A DNA stretch of 64,000 bases from Diplonema papillatum (lineage: Eukaryota; Euglenozoa; Diplonemea; Diplonemida; Diplonemidae): contig JAPJBO010000385.1 in NCBI GenBank assembly GCA_030068145.1, forward strand, positions 62,001 through 126,000, read 5' to 3'. Positions 8,523 to 19,300 of the stretch are shown here, piece by piece. The position numbers were made by a program, and so were the translations under genes. The first letter of the stretch is position 1. The number at the start of each line of letters is the position of its first letter. The notes under the pieces were generated by a model that saw only the letters and a program-made list of their open reading frames with translations, did no database searches and was not told where the DNA came from.

Positions 8523-10223
8523 ATGGCCGAACATCCGTTGATGACGTGGGCATACGCAGTTGATGCACGGGATGATGCTCTGTTGGCTGGCCTGCGTAGT
8601 AGTATGGACCTTAGTGGGGACTTGGGCGAGCAGGCTGAAGCGGAGTATCACAGTGCGGCTCCGTTGAGGGCGATGCTGGTTGATCAGGATGCCACGCCGG
8701 AGATGTTGAAACACGAGCTGGAGGTAGGGCGGCTGGCCTCGATGGCTTACTCGCACGGTGGTGCTCGCGCTGTGCACCGGAAATGCTCCGCGCCCCTGGA
8801 TGCCATGCCAGTCAGGCGTGTTGACTACTCTGTCGTGGAGTTGGGGTTGACAGGGTGGGAGCGCAACACCCTTCGGACATACGCGCAGGAGCCGATGCTC
8901 ACTGACAGTAAGGCCCGGACATCGATGACCTCCTTTGCGCTGGACTTGGAGGAGCTCGGGAGGTTGGAGGCGATCGGCATCATCGAGAAGTGTGCGAGGC
9001 CCAAGATCTCGCTTGGGGTTTTCAAGATCCCGAAGAAGAATCACAAAGCACGGCTGCTTGTTGACGGTAGAAAATTCGATGAAGCCTCTGCTGCGCCGCT
9101 TCCGCCGATTACGCCGACGCTTGGGGACATTGAGGCGTTTGTGTTGGCTTGGCGGTTTTTTTGCACGCTGGATTTCTTGGGTTTCTTTTACCAGCTCCCC
9201 GTTGCAGAGGCGGTGGCGGCGTTTCTGGGGTTTCGCACGCCGCATGGGTACTATCGTTTTAAGGTGGCGGTCCCCGGTATCGCGAGGGCTCCGTCGATGG
9301 CGCAGCTCACGACGTGTGGGCTTCTTCGGGGGGCTGGCTTGCTGAAGCGGTCGCTTGCCATCTATGACGATGTTGCTCTTGGAAGTCTCGACGTGGTCCA
9401 GCTTGCGGACGACAGGAAGAAGCTTATGCTGCTACTTGATAGGGCGTGTGTCACCGTGCGCGATGACAAGTGCTTGCCGATTTCCACTGAGGGGGTTTTC
9501 GACGGTGTTCTGCTAGATCTGGAGCGGAAGACTGTGTGCGTTGATCCTGAGTGGAGACAATTGGTTCTCGCGGAGCCGGTTCCTCAGGCGCTGACCTGCC
9601 GTGGGGCTGCTCATCACATCGGATGCTTGAGGTGGGCGCACTCGGTTATGCGGAAGTCTATGGCGGTCTACCCTGCGTTGCTGAGGCTAGCGAGGCAGTT
9701 GAATGCGTACTGCCTGACTGCAGCTTTGTGGGATCGTCGTCTGTGTCTTTCAGATGAGCTGATGGGTGAGTTTCGAAAAGCCGAGCGATGGTTGCGCTGT
9801 TGTGAGCCCCGTCTCTTGAAAGCCCATGGGCAAGCGTGGGATGTGTGGGCTGATGCCAGTGACTATGGTGGTGCTATTTGTGTCCTAGACCCAGCGAGAG
9901 AGCTCGTGGTCAAGAGGCATGCGTGGGCGTGGTCTTCTCTTCCGGCGCTGGGGCCTCCTGTCCCCATCCGGCGGAGGGAGCTGTTTTGTGCGGTTCTGGC
10001 AACTATGCTGGCGGACAAGCTCGCGCCTGATGGAGTGGCTTTGGATGTTTACCACGACAATGGCAATGCAGAGTCCAGGCAAAGAAAGCTTACTTCCTCG
10101 CATCCGGTGGAGAATCGCTGGCTGGCCACGATGCATGCTGGCTTGCGTGCTGGCAGGGTTGTTAACACGCACCTGGTGGGTACCAGGAGTATGGTCGCGG
10201 ACGTTGACACCAGGATTGGCTGA
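8523..10223 (+). CDS. reverse transcriptase-RNase H of the YR retroelement
   Basis: The first ATG of the frame is at 8523 (566 residues). The frame is already open at 8451, one base back relative to the recombinase, so a -1 shift or reinitiation is possible. RT motifs: FKIPKK, then LLVDGRKF; C-T-L-D-F (motif A, about 9166-9180); V-P-G-I-A-R-A-P-S (motif B); I-Y-D-D-V (motif C, about 9360-9374). RNase H follows with DVWADAS at about 9838, E in RRREL, HDN at about 10051-10059 and a final V-A-D-V-D. This is the usual DIRS-type RT/RH pair and all key acidic residues are visible. It stops at 10223, before a GC-rich tandem repeat. Confidence 0.85.
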   Translation: MAEHPLMTWAYAVDARDDALLAGLRSSMDLSGDLGEQAEAEYHSAAPLRAMLVDQDATPEMLKHELEVGRLASMAYSHGGARAVHRKCSAPLDAMPVRRVDYSVVELGLTGWERNTLRTYAQEPMLTDSKARTSMTSFALDLEELGRLEAIGIIEKCARPKISLGVFKIPKKNHKARLLVDGRKFDEASAAPLPPITPTLGDIEAFVLAWRFFCTLDFLGFFYQLPVAEAVAAFLGFRTPHGYYRFKVAVPGIARAPSMAQLTTCGLLRGAGLLKRSLAIYDDVALGSLDVVQLADDRKKLMLLLDRACVTVRDDKCLPISTEGVFDGVLLDLERKTVCVDPEWRQLVLAEPVPQALTCRGAAHHIGCLRWAHSVMRKSMAVYPALLRLARQLNAYCLTAALWDRRLCLSDELMGEFRKAERWLRCCEPRLLKAHGQAWDVWADASDYGGAICVLDPARELVVKRHAWAWSSLPALGPPVPIRRRELFCAVLATMLADKLAPDGVALDVYHDNGNAESRQRKLTSSHPVENRWLATMHAGLRAGRVVNTHLVGTRSMVADVDTRIG

Positions 10224-10370
10224 CCGCTTTCGTCTGCTCCGCATGCGCAAGGAGAAGGAGGGGGGTGGCAGTACTGCTCCGCAATCCCCGGTCGCGCGGC
10301 GAAAACTGCCTGTGTTCAGCACAGGTAGTGCAAAAGAATGCTCCTGCCCGCAGTGCAGGTAACCCGAACA

Positions 10371-10566
10371 ACCTCAGCCCGCAGAGCTGGGAAGACAGCC
10401 CGCAGTGCTGTGAACCTCGGCCCGCAGTGCTGGGAAGACAGCCCGCAGTGCTGTACCTCGGCCCGCTGAGCTGAGAAGACAGCCCGCAGTGCTGCAAACG
10501 GAGCCTCAGCCCGCAGAGCTGAGTTTGGCAGCCCGCAGTGCTACAACAACGCAAGCAGCCCGCTGT
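10371..10566 (+). repeat. 21-bp tandem repeat in the retroelement 3' region
   Basis: About eight copies of a unit like GCCCGCAGTGCTGGGAAGAC, alternating with AACCTCG-type spacers. It lies between the pol stop and the terminal hairpin. Confidence 0.8.
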
Positions 10567-10743
10567 GCTGCTGACCGCCATGGGAAGGGGGGTGATCCCG
10601 TGCACATCACAGGATCGGCACATGCGTGCCTCCCCAAAATCCCAAACCCCGAACCCTGAACTGTTTTTCCTTCTGATGATAGGCAGCCCAACGCTTTATC
10701 TTTGCGTCCTTTCTTCATTGTGCTTATAACGTGCGGAAATAAA

Positions 10744-10878
10744 ACGATCTCGGAATTTATTTTTTGCGCCGCCAGCTATTTTCAGTCGAAACAAATAAAT
10801 GAAATTTATTGTCCCTAGGGAAATAAATTCGTTTATTTTTCCGACTGAAAAATAGCTGGCGGCGCAGAATAAGATCGT
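10744..10878. repeat. terminal hairpin of the YR retroelement
   Basis: Arms 10766-10788 and 10842-10865 (GCGCCGCCAGCTATTTTCAG and its complement) match almost perfectly. Outer bases ACGATCT/AGATCGT extend the pairing. The loop carries AAATAAA motifs shared with the element's 5' side. The next element begins at 10880. Confidence 0.8.
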
Positions 10879-11075
10879 ACCTACCCCCCCCCGTGTTTAA
10901 GATCGCGTTTTTCCGTGTTTAAGATCGCCCCCCAAAAAAACCGATCTTATACACGGGGGGGGACGATCTTACTGGGGGGGGCCAATTACAATTGAGTTCA
11001 ATTGTAATATAACGATACACGGCGTGGAATTGGGGGGTCGCAGACCCCCCAAAAAAACACTAGTGTATTACAATT

Positions 11076-11740
11076 GAAGTGCAGCTTGCTGTTGGAAACA
11101 CGTTGTTGTCGGGACTAAATGACAGTCTGAGTACAGTGCAACTCCGAGCAAAAACTGAAGGAAAAACCTTCACAAAACAAGTGAAAGGTTCGAGCCCGCA
11201 GTTCGGACTCCGAACCCTGATTTCTCGTAGATACCCAACTGGTGCATGCCGTGGGTGTTTCCACCAACACCTGGCAAGACTCCTGCCAAGAACTCTTGGC
11301 AAGAGAGTACCCTAACTTGGGCCTAAGGTTCACTTTCTGGGGCGGTTGCTCAGTATCAGAGTTTCCAACAGCATGGCGACCGCAGTCCGACGCTTACTGC
11401 TTTCTCTTTTTGACAGAGAGCGCTGGCGGCAGACAGGCACCACCGATAAATCTGGGGATAACAAGATGTCCCATCCGATGGGCCATCGCCCCCATTCCGG
11501 GCCACGGTCACGATTGACAGTGTCTCCGGCTGGCTCCGAAGCTCAACTCCGGAGCTGGCTCAGCAGCTCCGGAGCCACCCACACTGCGATTGCCGACCCA
11601 TTGCCATGTTTGTGCTTCGGGATCCCCGCACACAGCAGCTCCAAGACTTTGGCACGAGCAACGGCATCAGCGACATCATCATGATCATGCTCAAAACCTT
11701 TGGAAGACCCGGGTTCGGAATGCACGCCAAAACCTCGTTT
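11076..11740. other. interior of E2 without a clear gene
   Basis: Several short ORFs with no recognisable domain. A B-box-like GGTTCGAGCCC occurs near 11188 without tRNA context. Confidence 0.4.
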
Positions 11741-11880
11741 TACAGGGGGGGGCTAAATACAACTTTCTTGGAATACAACTACCGCCGCTAAATACAACTA
11801 CGTACGTGAGCCAATTCACCTACCCCCCCTGAAAGCGACTTGAGCTCGATTACACTCGATTACGCGTCGATTACACTCGA

Positions 11881-13124
11881 TTACACTCGACTACGACGTC
11901 TCGACGGCAGAGCTCGCAGTAGACTTCGAAGTGTACACCGGGCTCGATCTACCGGGCAGTTTAGTGGCGACGACAGGTGGGACGCCGCTGTGTATCCGTG
12001 CGAGAATGTTGGCGCGGATGCTGAAAACGATCGGGGAAGCGCTTGAGCGGAAAGGGGTGGGGCCGCTTCTGCCGGGTAGAAAGCTGGAGAAGATAGGTTC
12101 ATTGAGAACGGTAGGGGCCCCCCCATGCCTCACGGGCTACGAGATGAGGCCAATTTTCCGCGGCGGCGAGGAGACGATGGGAATCTTGGAGACGCAGCTG
12201 AAGGCGAGCCGGCATGCGTTCACCGGCGAGGCGTGGGGGATGGACCTTTTCCCGACGTACGGAAGAGAAAGGGCGGAGCGTGCGGCGAGATGGGCGGCCT
12301 TCGATGACGCTACGGAGAAGAGGAAAGGGAAGAAGTCGGCTGTCGTCGGAGGGGATCCGTGGCTCGTGCCGGAAGGGATTCCCCGACACGAAAAGTGGGG
12401 TGAGCGGGTGTGCCCCGGGCACCAAAAGGTGAAGTGCGACGTGTGTAAGCGCCGGGGCAAGTCGGTGGCGTGGTGCTGCCAGGCCCATCACAGGGAGGGT
12501 GATGGCCTAGCCGTAAAAATGTGTGCCGAGCACCGGATGACGCAGTGCGCCACGTGTAAGACGACAGCGGAGTGCTGTCGCAACCATCACCACCGATGCC
12601 TCGATCATGGCATGCCGACGTGCGACGGCTGTAAGAAACACGCCGACCTGAGGAGTAGGAGACCCGGGCACTGCTGCAGGAAAGGGCACCACCGGGCGGC
12701 CGTGGCGAGAGGTGAAGAAACAACGGCGAAGAAGAGGAAGGCGGAGCCGGAGGGTCCCGCGCCAGCGCCGAGACAGGCGAAACGTGAGAACGTGGTGCTC
12801 GTTCTGCCGGAAGCAGAGGAAGACGAGCGAGAACCCGCAACATCAACGCCGACATCAGCAGCGAAGGTCGGGAAGACGGCGCCAACGCCAGCGAAGAAGC
12901 GGCAACCAGACTCCGCGGCGGAGCCGGTACCGAAAAGACGCAAAGGACGCGTCGATGCGCCACGACCATCGCCCAGGCGCTGGGAAAAAGCAGAAATCGA
13001 CGCGCAACCGATGAACCTCGACGAGCAATCGAAGAAGAAGCGAAGCACCAAACGCGCGCCTGAGCGCGACGATCAAGACGAGCTAAAGAGGCGAAAGCAT
13101 GACACATCACGTGCGAAGAGATAA
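11881..13124 (+). CDS. Cys/His triple-repeat protein of a YR-associated family
   Basis: Open from the left iterons with no ATG in the conserved N-terminal part, so it is partial, spliced or non-AUG started. The N terminus has E-L-A-V-D-F-E-V-x-T-G-x-x-L-P and then a helical domain (G-G-T-P-L...A-R-M-L) that also occurs in the broken ORF at 55.2-55.7 kb. Next come three tandem modules of pattern C-x2-H-x4-C-x2-C-x(n)-C-C-x2-(H)-H-H at about 12411-12490, 12522-12593 and 12597-12692. Each could bind zinc. The C-terminal third is Lys/Arg/Pro-rich with NLS-like KKRRS/KRRK runs. I do not recognise a named family. The kinship with the 54-56 kb locus suggests a mobile-element protein. Confidence 0.6.
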
Positions 13125-13230
13125 CCGCGCCGTCGGCGATGCAGATTATCGCCACAGATTCTTTGCATTCTAATCCAAACGATTACGATCGATTACAATC
13201 GATCAGCTTTTGGTGAATTGGGGGGGTACT

Positions 13231-14685
13231 GTAACAATTGATTAAACACACAGCACTCAGCCAATCCTGATTAGCTGATGCAACGTGTCTATTATCGAGC
13301 CTTCTTCTGGGGCTAAAGATGCTGATAGCACGATCATCGAATATCGAACAAAAAGAAGCATATTCGTCTGAAAAAAGGATGTAGCCAGGCAGTGCAGCAG
13401 GGGACGAGGAAGTTCGGACTGACTTGTGGAAGCAGGTTGTCGAGTGCATAGGGGCTCGGGTACCCGTTTTCCCGTATTAGCAACCTTTGCAATTTAGCGC
13501 AGCTAATACTCGAGCCTTTTGGCATTCCCTGCGGGGCAGTTCCAGGCGATAGGGCAAGCGCTTGGCAGACACCCTGTCCTCGAAGATGTCAAGTTTCTGT
13601 TTGTGGGTTCGATCTCCCTGGCGACAACAAGGCGGTTGAAAACGGAGGCTAATCTCACCTTTAGGCACTGCAATGTCACGCATGCCATTGTCAGACGCTA
13701 CCGTCTGGCATTGCGCAATAGTCGTTGGGGGTATTGGCAAGGGGGTTCAGTGGACACTCATCTGTTGGCTCCTCGTTACTGCCCACGTAGGTTCCGGGAG
13801 GTCTGCTTGGCTGCACGCGGCTTGTGGTGTTGCTTCGTTCTTGAACTTTCTTCGGCTTCATGCGGTTCATCGTCCCGGCCTGCCCCTGGTACATGACTCG
13901 TCTCGTCTCCGTAGCTCGTCTATCCTGCTTCACTTCGTGCTTCCATCGAGCCTACTTGCGCTGTCACATTCCGATGGGTAGTGCGTCTGCGGGAGGAACC
14001 TGCCGTTATTGTGGCTGACACACCCTGTCCCTGCGGCCTTCATCGCTGTCTGCTCTCGTGCGGCCACTGTGGGGCATGATTCCGCCTCGGATCCTCGGTT
14101 GTGCTCCTTAGCTGGATCGCTAGCTCGATAAGAAGAGCTGGTGGTGGGCACAAGCGAATGTGGTTGCGGTTGCGGGCCGGCCGGCGTGACTGCGAGCAGA
14201 CAGGCTGCATGCGCGTGGGCCCAATCGCGCCATTCACGCGGTACTCCAAAGGCCTAATCGGGCCGGGCCGGCACATACAGATTGCGACCGGGGCCAGCGT
14301 CGCACCTCGGTCTCGTCCCTTACAGCCGGAGCACGTGGCTCTCCCCAAGCCTCTGGGAAGGTGGCGGAGCTGGGAAGACGCGAGAGAAAACCAAAGTAGC
14401 GGCGGCCGACCTCTGTCTGCAAGCACGTCTCTGGTAGGGCAGTCGGCACCAAACGGAGCACAGTACCTCTTCCAAAGCAGTCGGCTGAAGCGGAGCACAG
14501 TCAATGGGCATTCAGAGAGTGCAAAGCATGTCTCTTGTAGGGCAGTGGGCAGCGGGCTTTGAGGGAAAGGTCAGCGCGGTAGCGATGATCAGGAGAACAC
14601 ATACAGATGGGTGGGGAGAGGCCCTGGGACTAAGGCGTGACTACCCCCGTCCCTGTCCCTCCCAGGGCACCACCCCGAATCTAGC
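13231..14685. other. no gene seen between E4 and E5
   Basis: Overlapping short ORFs only. A polypyrimidine stretch and GC-rich sequence give no domain match. Confidence 0.4.
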
Positions 14686-14693
14686 CTGGCTCC

Positions 14694-16370
14694 ATAGCTG
14701 TCAGCCACAAGGTAGCCACTAGTGGCTAATTGGGAGCCACAAAGTAGCCACAAACCTTGTGGCTACCTTTGTGGCTAATTATGCAAAATTTGGATACCCA
14801 GGAAAACCACGTGAAACTAGTTTTTTTGGCCAGAAAATGCATCTAAAACACAAATTCTGATGATTTTGACAGGTTTTTGGGCCCGAATTTGGGTAAGCTG
14901 CTTCGCCCTGGCCTCGTATCCTCATCCGCGAGTCAGCGGCAACGTTGGCAACTCTATCAGTAACTTCGTACAACACTGCAAGTAATTCAAGGCTTGAAAA
15001 GTTCAGAAAACATCAACAAGCTGCTGCATCTTGCCAACACGGTCGCAGCACCAATGCTAATGCCATTGTTCTGGTACATTTTGAGTCAGAGAGTGCACCG
15101 GAGGAAGACGAACCCGTCGAAAGCGATGTTGATATTTCAGACCGCAGAGTCAGTACGAAGCTGCCAATGCTTCTGTTGCCAAGTTTTGGAGCAGGCAAGG
15201 AATCAATTTAGTTCAAAGGGTCGCTTGTCCGCAAACCCGTTTCAGTTGCGGGGTGCATAGTCTCCAACTTTTCCTGCTAAAGGACCCAAACCACGCCGGT
15301 GACAGCCGTACTAGTAACGGCGATGCACTGATATTCTAAGATACCCAAGGTTAAACAGGACAGCAACGACCCAGCAAACGGAGCATTTCACAATTACGAC
15401 AGCTCTTCTACTCGGTGTGCAAGCTACCCCGTCACCAGCGAGTTTGCTTGCTTGCTTGCAAAGTGCACAGAGCTCGCAACTTCACACGACAGCAGGCATA
15501 GTTACTATGATAGTACAGCAGGAGCACACTGACAGTGTGACTGACTCCCTGTAACAGCTGTCACTGAGTGGCACTGTTACACTTGTTGCAATCAGCGTCC
15601 GAAAGAGTTCAAGGAGGAGCCAAAGATCCGAGAAAAGTAGCGGGGGCAATCTCTCACACGTCTTGGAAATTCCTCGCAGGCTCCTGTAGCACAGGCCCAG
15701 CCAAGGCACAAGGGAAAGTTGAAAGTGACTGACTTGCGACAATACCAGTCCAGCAGGGCAGCACGGGCCGCAGGCCCGCGGCAGGGAGCTCAAGCTCAGT
15801 CACCATCCGCCAGCTCCTGACTATTATCAGACGGCTGCCACGTTTTCTTTGCAGCTTTCTGGCAGCATTCAAATCTGTTTGGCTGCGGCGGTACTTGCCG
15901 CTCTCTCCCACTCCTCCTCTGGGGTCATTCAAGAGGCTCGGAGAGCGCCGGTCGCTGGTTGAGAGGCCCTCTCAGAGGGTTTCAGGACAGAAATGGTAAG
16001 CGCTTTGCAAGTAGAATGGGTCTGTCACTCTCGCCAACCTGAATTATGCATGATTCTGTGTGCATAATGCCTACTACTACTTTAGTAGCAGTAGCGGTTT
16101 AGTAAACCGTTTACCAATGGTACCCCAGGGTGCGCAACCAGGATGCCGAGCCCAGGGTGTAGCAACTAACCCGTATTCTGGCCCAAAACCCTGTCAAAAT
16201 CGTCAGAAAACGTGTTTCAGATGCATTTTCTGGCCGAAAAAGTTAGTTCCACGCGGTTTTCCGTGATACCAAAATTTTGCATAATTAGCCACAAAGGTAG
16301 CCACAAGGTTTGTGGCTACTTTGTGGCTAAATGGGGCCACAATGTGGCAACCTTGTGGCTGACAGCTATG
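14694..16370. mobile_element. hAT-like non-autonomous element (E5), 8-bp target duplication
   Basis: The ends ATAGCTGTCAGCCACAAGG are inverted at 14694 and 16370. They are flanked by CTGGCTCC at 14686-14693 and 16371-16378, a perfect 8-bp duplication. The inverted arms are about 210 bp, with many GTGGCT/AGCCAC subterminal motifs. The 1.25-kb interior lacks a transposase. The 8-bp duplication and subterminal clustering are hAT features; the class call is inference. Confidence 0.8.
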
Positions 16371-16592
16371 CTGGCTCCACCATGGTGAAGGCCCACACCT
16401 GCGGTTTCCGTCCCTCGTATGCTTGTGCTTGGCACTTCTTGGGCCAGACAGTGGTCAACATGGTCGCTCATGGGTCAGCCAGGGGTCCACCAGTGGTCGA
16501 ACCCAAAATACTAGTGTCAATTTCGATCACACTCTACAACGCTCGACTACACTCTACTACACTCTACTACACTCGATTACACTGTTCGATCC

Positions 16593-17182
16593 GGATGACG
16601 CAGTGCGCCACGTGTAAGACGACAGCGGAGTGCTGTCGCAACCATCACCACCGATGCCTCGATCATGGCATGCCGACGTGCGACGGCTGTAAGAAACACG
16701 CCGACCTGAGGAGTAGGAGACCCGGGCACTGCTGCAGGAAAGGGCACCACCGGGCGGCCGTGGCGAGAGGTGAAGAAACAACGGCGAAGAAGAGGAAGGC
16801 GGAGCCGGAGGGTCCCGCGCCAGCGCCGAGACAGGCGAAACGTGAGAACGTGGTGCTCGTTCTGCCGGAAGCAGAGGAAGACGAGCGAGAACCCGCAACA
16901 TCAACGCCGACATCAGCAGCGAAGGTCGGGAAGACGGCGCCAACGCCAGCGAAGAAGCGGCAACCAGACTCCGCGGCGGAGCCGGTACCGAAAAGACGCA
17001 AAGGACGCGTCGATGCGCCACGACCATCGCCCAGGCGCTGGGAAAAAGCAGAAATCGACGCGCAACCGATGAACCTCGACGAGCAATCGAAGAAGAAGCG
17101 AAGCACCAAACGCGCGCCTGAGCGCGACGATCAAGACGAGCTAAAGAGGCGAAAGCATGACACTTCACGTGCGAAGAGATAA
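16593..17182 (+). pseudogene. truncated duplicate of the Cys/His-repeat gene
   Basis: Nearly identical to 12535-13124, starting in the middle of the second Cys/His module and reaching the same stop. The shared 3' flank runs to about 17220 with very few differences. The 5' half, including the conserved N-terminal domain, is absent. Iterons adjoin both sides. I read it as an internally deleted copy. Confidence 0.8.
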
Positions 17183-17409
17183 CCGCGCCGTCGGCGATGC
17201 AGATTATCGCCACAGATTCGTTGCATTCGAACCCAAAATATTACACTCGATTACGCTCGATCAGGGGGTGGGTGAATTGGCTCTATGTACTACTGTTTTT
17301 TTCCCCTAGTTTTTTCTCCTTGTTCCGTTGAATACTACTGTCTTGGAATAGTGCTGTTTCACTGGAGTTCTGCACTATTCTCGTTTCAGTGAAGCCTCTA
17401 AGATTGATT

Positions 17410-17560
17410 AGGGCTCGCTGTGAGTCGGCGTTTCCTCTTCGGACTGGATGCCGAGGGCCTGGGCCGGAGGAAGTTCGTCCAAACCTCTCCGGCGTCCTCC
17501 GACGGAAAGCTGGCCTCCGTCGGCACGAACCCAGCCTGGCCCAGGTGAGCCTGGATGGGG
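17410..17560 (-). pseudogene. fragment of the RLE-LINE N-terminal coding region
   Basis: On the minus strand, V-P-T-E-A-S-F-P-S-E-D-A-G-E-V and L-R-P-x-P-S-A match the frame at 26125-26215. The nucleotide identity (GTGCCGACGGAGGCCAGC block) is high. It is a detached piece of the same LINE family. Confidence 0.6.
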
Positions 17561-17700
17561 AGCCTCCCAGGGGTCCTCGGAGGCAGTGTGGCTCCTGGGG
17601 CCTGGCGCGTTTGGCGTGGCGTGGCGCGCGCCAAGCGCGCCAAGCCTGGCGCGTTTGGCGCGGCGCGGCGCGTTTGGCGCACCCTGTAGCCCCAAGGAAA
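17560..17700. repeat. GGCGCG-rich short repeat
   Basis: Repeated GGCGCGCCAAGC / TGGCGCGTTTGG words close to dispersed repeat A. Non-coding. Confidence 0.45.
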
Positions 17701-17814
17701 TTTAGGCTCCCTCGTCACATGCACGGGGCAAAAAGAGTGCCTCGGGGGAATTGATAATTTTCCCGGGCCATTTTCCAATGCACAAACAGTGGAATCTGGG
17801 TCTGGCAAAAGTTG

Positions 17815-18105
17815 TGGTGATATTTTCCCGCTGGTCCACGTAGCAGATCTTTTTCAACGACGTTTTGCTCGCCCTCAGCTCCGATGAAGAGAACGCTTCA
17901 AAATAGACTCGGGGACCCATACGTATGTGTGTGGTTCGTGACTCCTCATAAGATGCAGAGCACCGGGCGGCAGGTTTACCACGGGAAGGACAGGAATCGT
18001 CCCCAGGTAGGTGACAATTTCCCGCTGGTCCACGTAGCAACTTTTTCCCGACGACTTTTTGCTCGATTTTTTCTCGGATGAAGAGAACGGTGCCAAATAG
18101 ACCCG
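17815..18105 (+). repeat. dispersed repeat B, two units
   Basis: Two units of about 190-210 bp contain TTCCCGCTGGTCCACGTAGC and GATGAAGAGAAC...ATAGAC. Related units lie at 29080-29370 and 51280-51490. The second unit runs directly into repeat A. Confidence 0.75.
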
Positions 18106-18107
18106 GA

Positions 18108-18530
18108 ACCGTAAGTGGATCCCTGTGGTTCGTCGGCCTTGCATTGCCGCAGGGTACCATGGAATACCGTGGCGAACACGTCCAAACCGGTCCAAAAACG
18201 CTGCTTGCAGGGATCGATCCCCTGGAAAAAGCTTGTTTTTCAGTGGCTCTGGAAGGACACAGGGGTGTGGGAAGGCACCAGAATAGGTTGACACCTTCTG
18301 AGAACAGGTTCTCTGGAAGATTTCGTCATCGATCTTCTCATCGAAGAAAAAATTTGTCGGAACGCACGCCGGGATCGCAGAGAAAATGGACGAATGATGA
18401 ACCCAAAATGAAAAGGTTGTCAATTCCTGGTGAAAACACTAAGGGCGCGCCAATCGCGCCAAACGCGCCAGAAAACAGGGTTTTCTGGCGCGGCCTGGCG
18501 CGGCTGGCGCAGGAGCCACACTGTCGGAGG
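18108..18530 (+). repeat. dispersed repeat A, copy 2
   Basis: Plus-strand copy of 1032-1445. It ends in GCGCGCC words and the hairpin at about 18466-18494 (CGCGCCAGAAAACAGG against CCTGTTTTCTGGCGCG). No conserved ORF. Confidence 0.8.
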
Positions 18531-18559
18531 CGCCTGGTTGTCTGCGGCAAACGGGTGCC

Positions 18560-19300
18560 GGCGTGTCGACCGGCGAGGGCGATGCCGGCCTACCTTGGTT
18601 GTGGGGCGCCCCCGAGCATCCCAGGGCGTCCGGCTGGGTTCCTGTTTCCGCAGCGCCTCGACCGGCTGCTTCCATTTCGCAACCGGACCAGGAACTGGTC
18701 CGGTTGCGGCCCGGTCCAATGCCGTCCATCCCTGTCCAGCCGGTCGAACGGAGGTCGCCCGGCCCTCCGTCACTCGTCGTCAGACTTCGTGGGGGGAGGT
18801 CCCGACGAGTCCACTTCCGATTCGGGCTTGTCCGATTCCGAACTAGAGTCAGACTTGGAGTCCTGAAACTTTGTGAAAGGGTTCCAGGGTGAGGTTCACG
18901 CTCGAGTCGACCCCTGTGGCTGAAACGCCGCTGCTACTTCCGGATCCAGTGACGGCCTGCCGCTCGCGGAAGGGAGGTCCGCCTGGCAGCGGCCTGGCCG
19001 GCAGCTGCGTGGTGGGCCTCGTCGGCCTCTTGCGGTGGCGGGGTCAGCCTGGGCGCCGGCTGCGAGTCCAGCCTGTTCGACGCACCCCTTGCGGGCCAAG
19101 TTGCCGCGACAAAGCCGGCCTGGACGGCGAGCGGGGCGGGGGTCCGAGTCAGACGGCCGTCTGACTTTTTTCTGACTCGGAAAGAAGTACGAAAACACCG
19201 GTCCGAGTCGGTCTGAGTCAGACCGACTGCGAAGTACGAAATGCTGCTCGAAATCTGCTCCCTCTGTACGGGGGCACGGAAACCCACGGTTGATTAGCAT
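18560..19300. other. GC-rich DNA without a supported gene
   Basis: Open frames exist on both strands because stops are rare in GC-rich DNA. Short palindromes around GTCTGACTCAGAC occur near 19150-19230. Nothing is recognisable. Confidence 0.4.

Larger units (their letters stand above)
6430..10866 (+). mobile_element. YR retroelement, order gag-YR-RT/RNase H
   Basis: Three consecutive plus-strand ORFs are bracketed by a 23-nt inverted match: 6435-6457 against 10821-10843 (CGGAAAAATAAACG core). A larger hairpin closes the right end. YR plus RT/RNase H defines the DIRS/Ngaro/VIPER group. The YR lies between gag and pol, as described for trypanosomatid VIPER and unlike DIRS1 or Ngaro, where it is distal. 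Exact outer ends are not fixed. Confidence 0.75.
11800..17294. mobile_element. element carrying the Cys/His-repeat gene and a decayed duplicate (E4)
   Basis: GAGCCAATTCACC at about 11811 recurs inverted as GGTGAATTGGCTC at about 17270, next to a possible TAC duplication at both edges. Inside are iterons CGATTACACTCGATTACG at 11836-11895, 13173-13215, 16518-16590 and 17238-17266. The four clusters bracket two copies of one gene, 11881-13170 and 16593-17230. It could be one composite element or two adjacent copies. Confidence 0.5.

Noticed and set aside
12310-13155. Minus-strand ORFs opposite the Cys/His gene
   Set aside because: Antisense shadows duplicated together with the gene at 16.6-17.2 kb; no motif.
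17815-18105. Box C/D snoRNA reading of the GATGAAG words in repeat B
   Set aside because: No proper RUGAUGA/CUGA pair or terminal stem in consistent positions.
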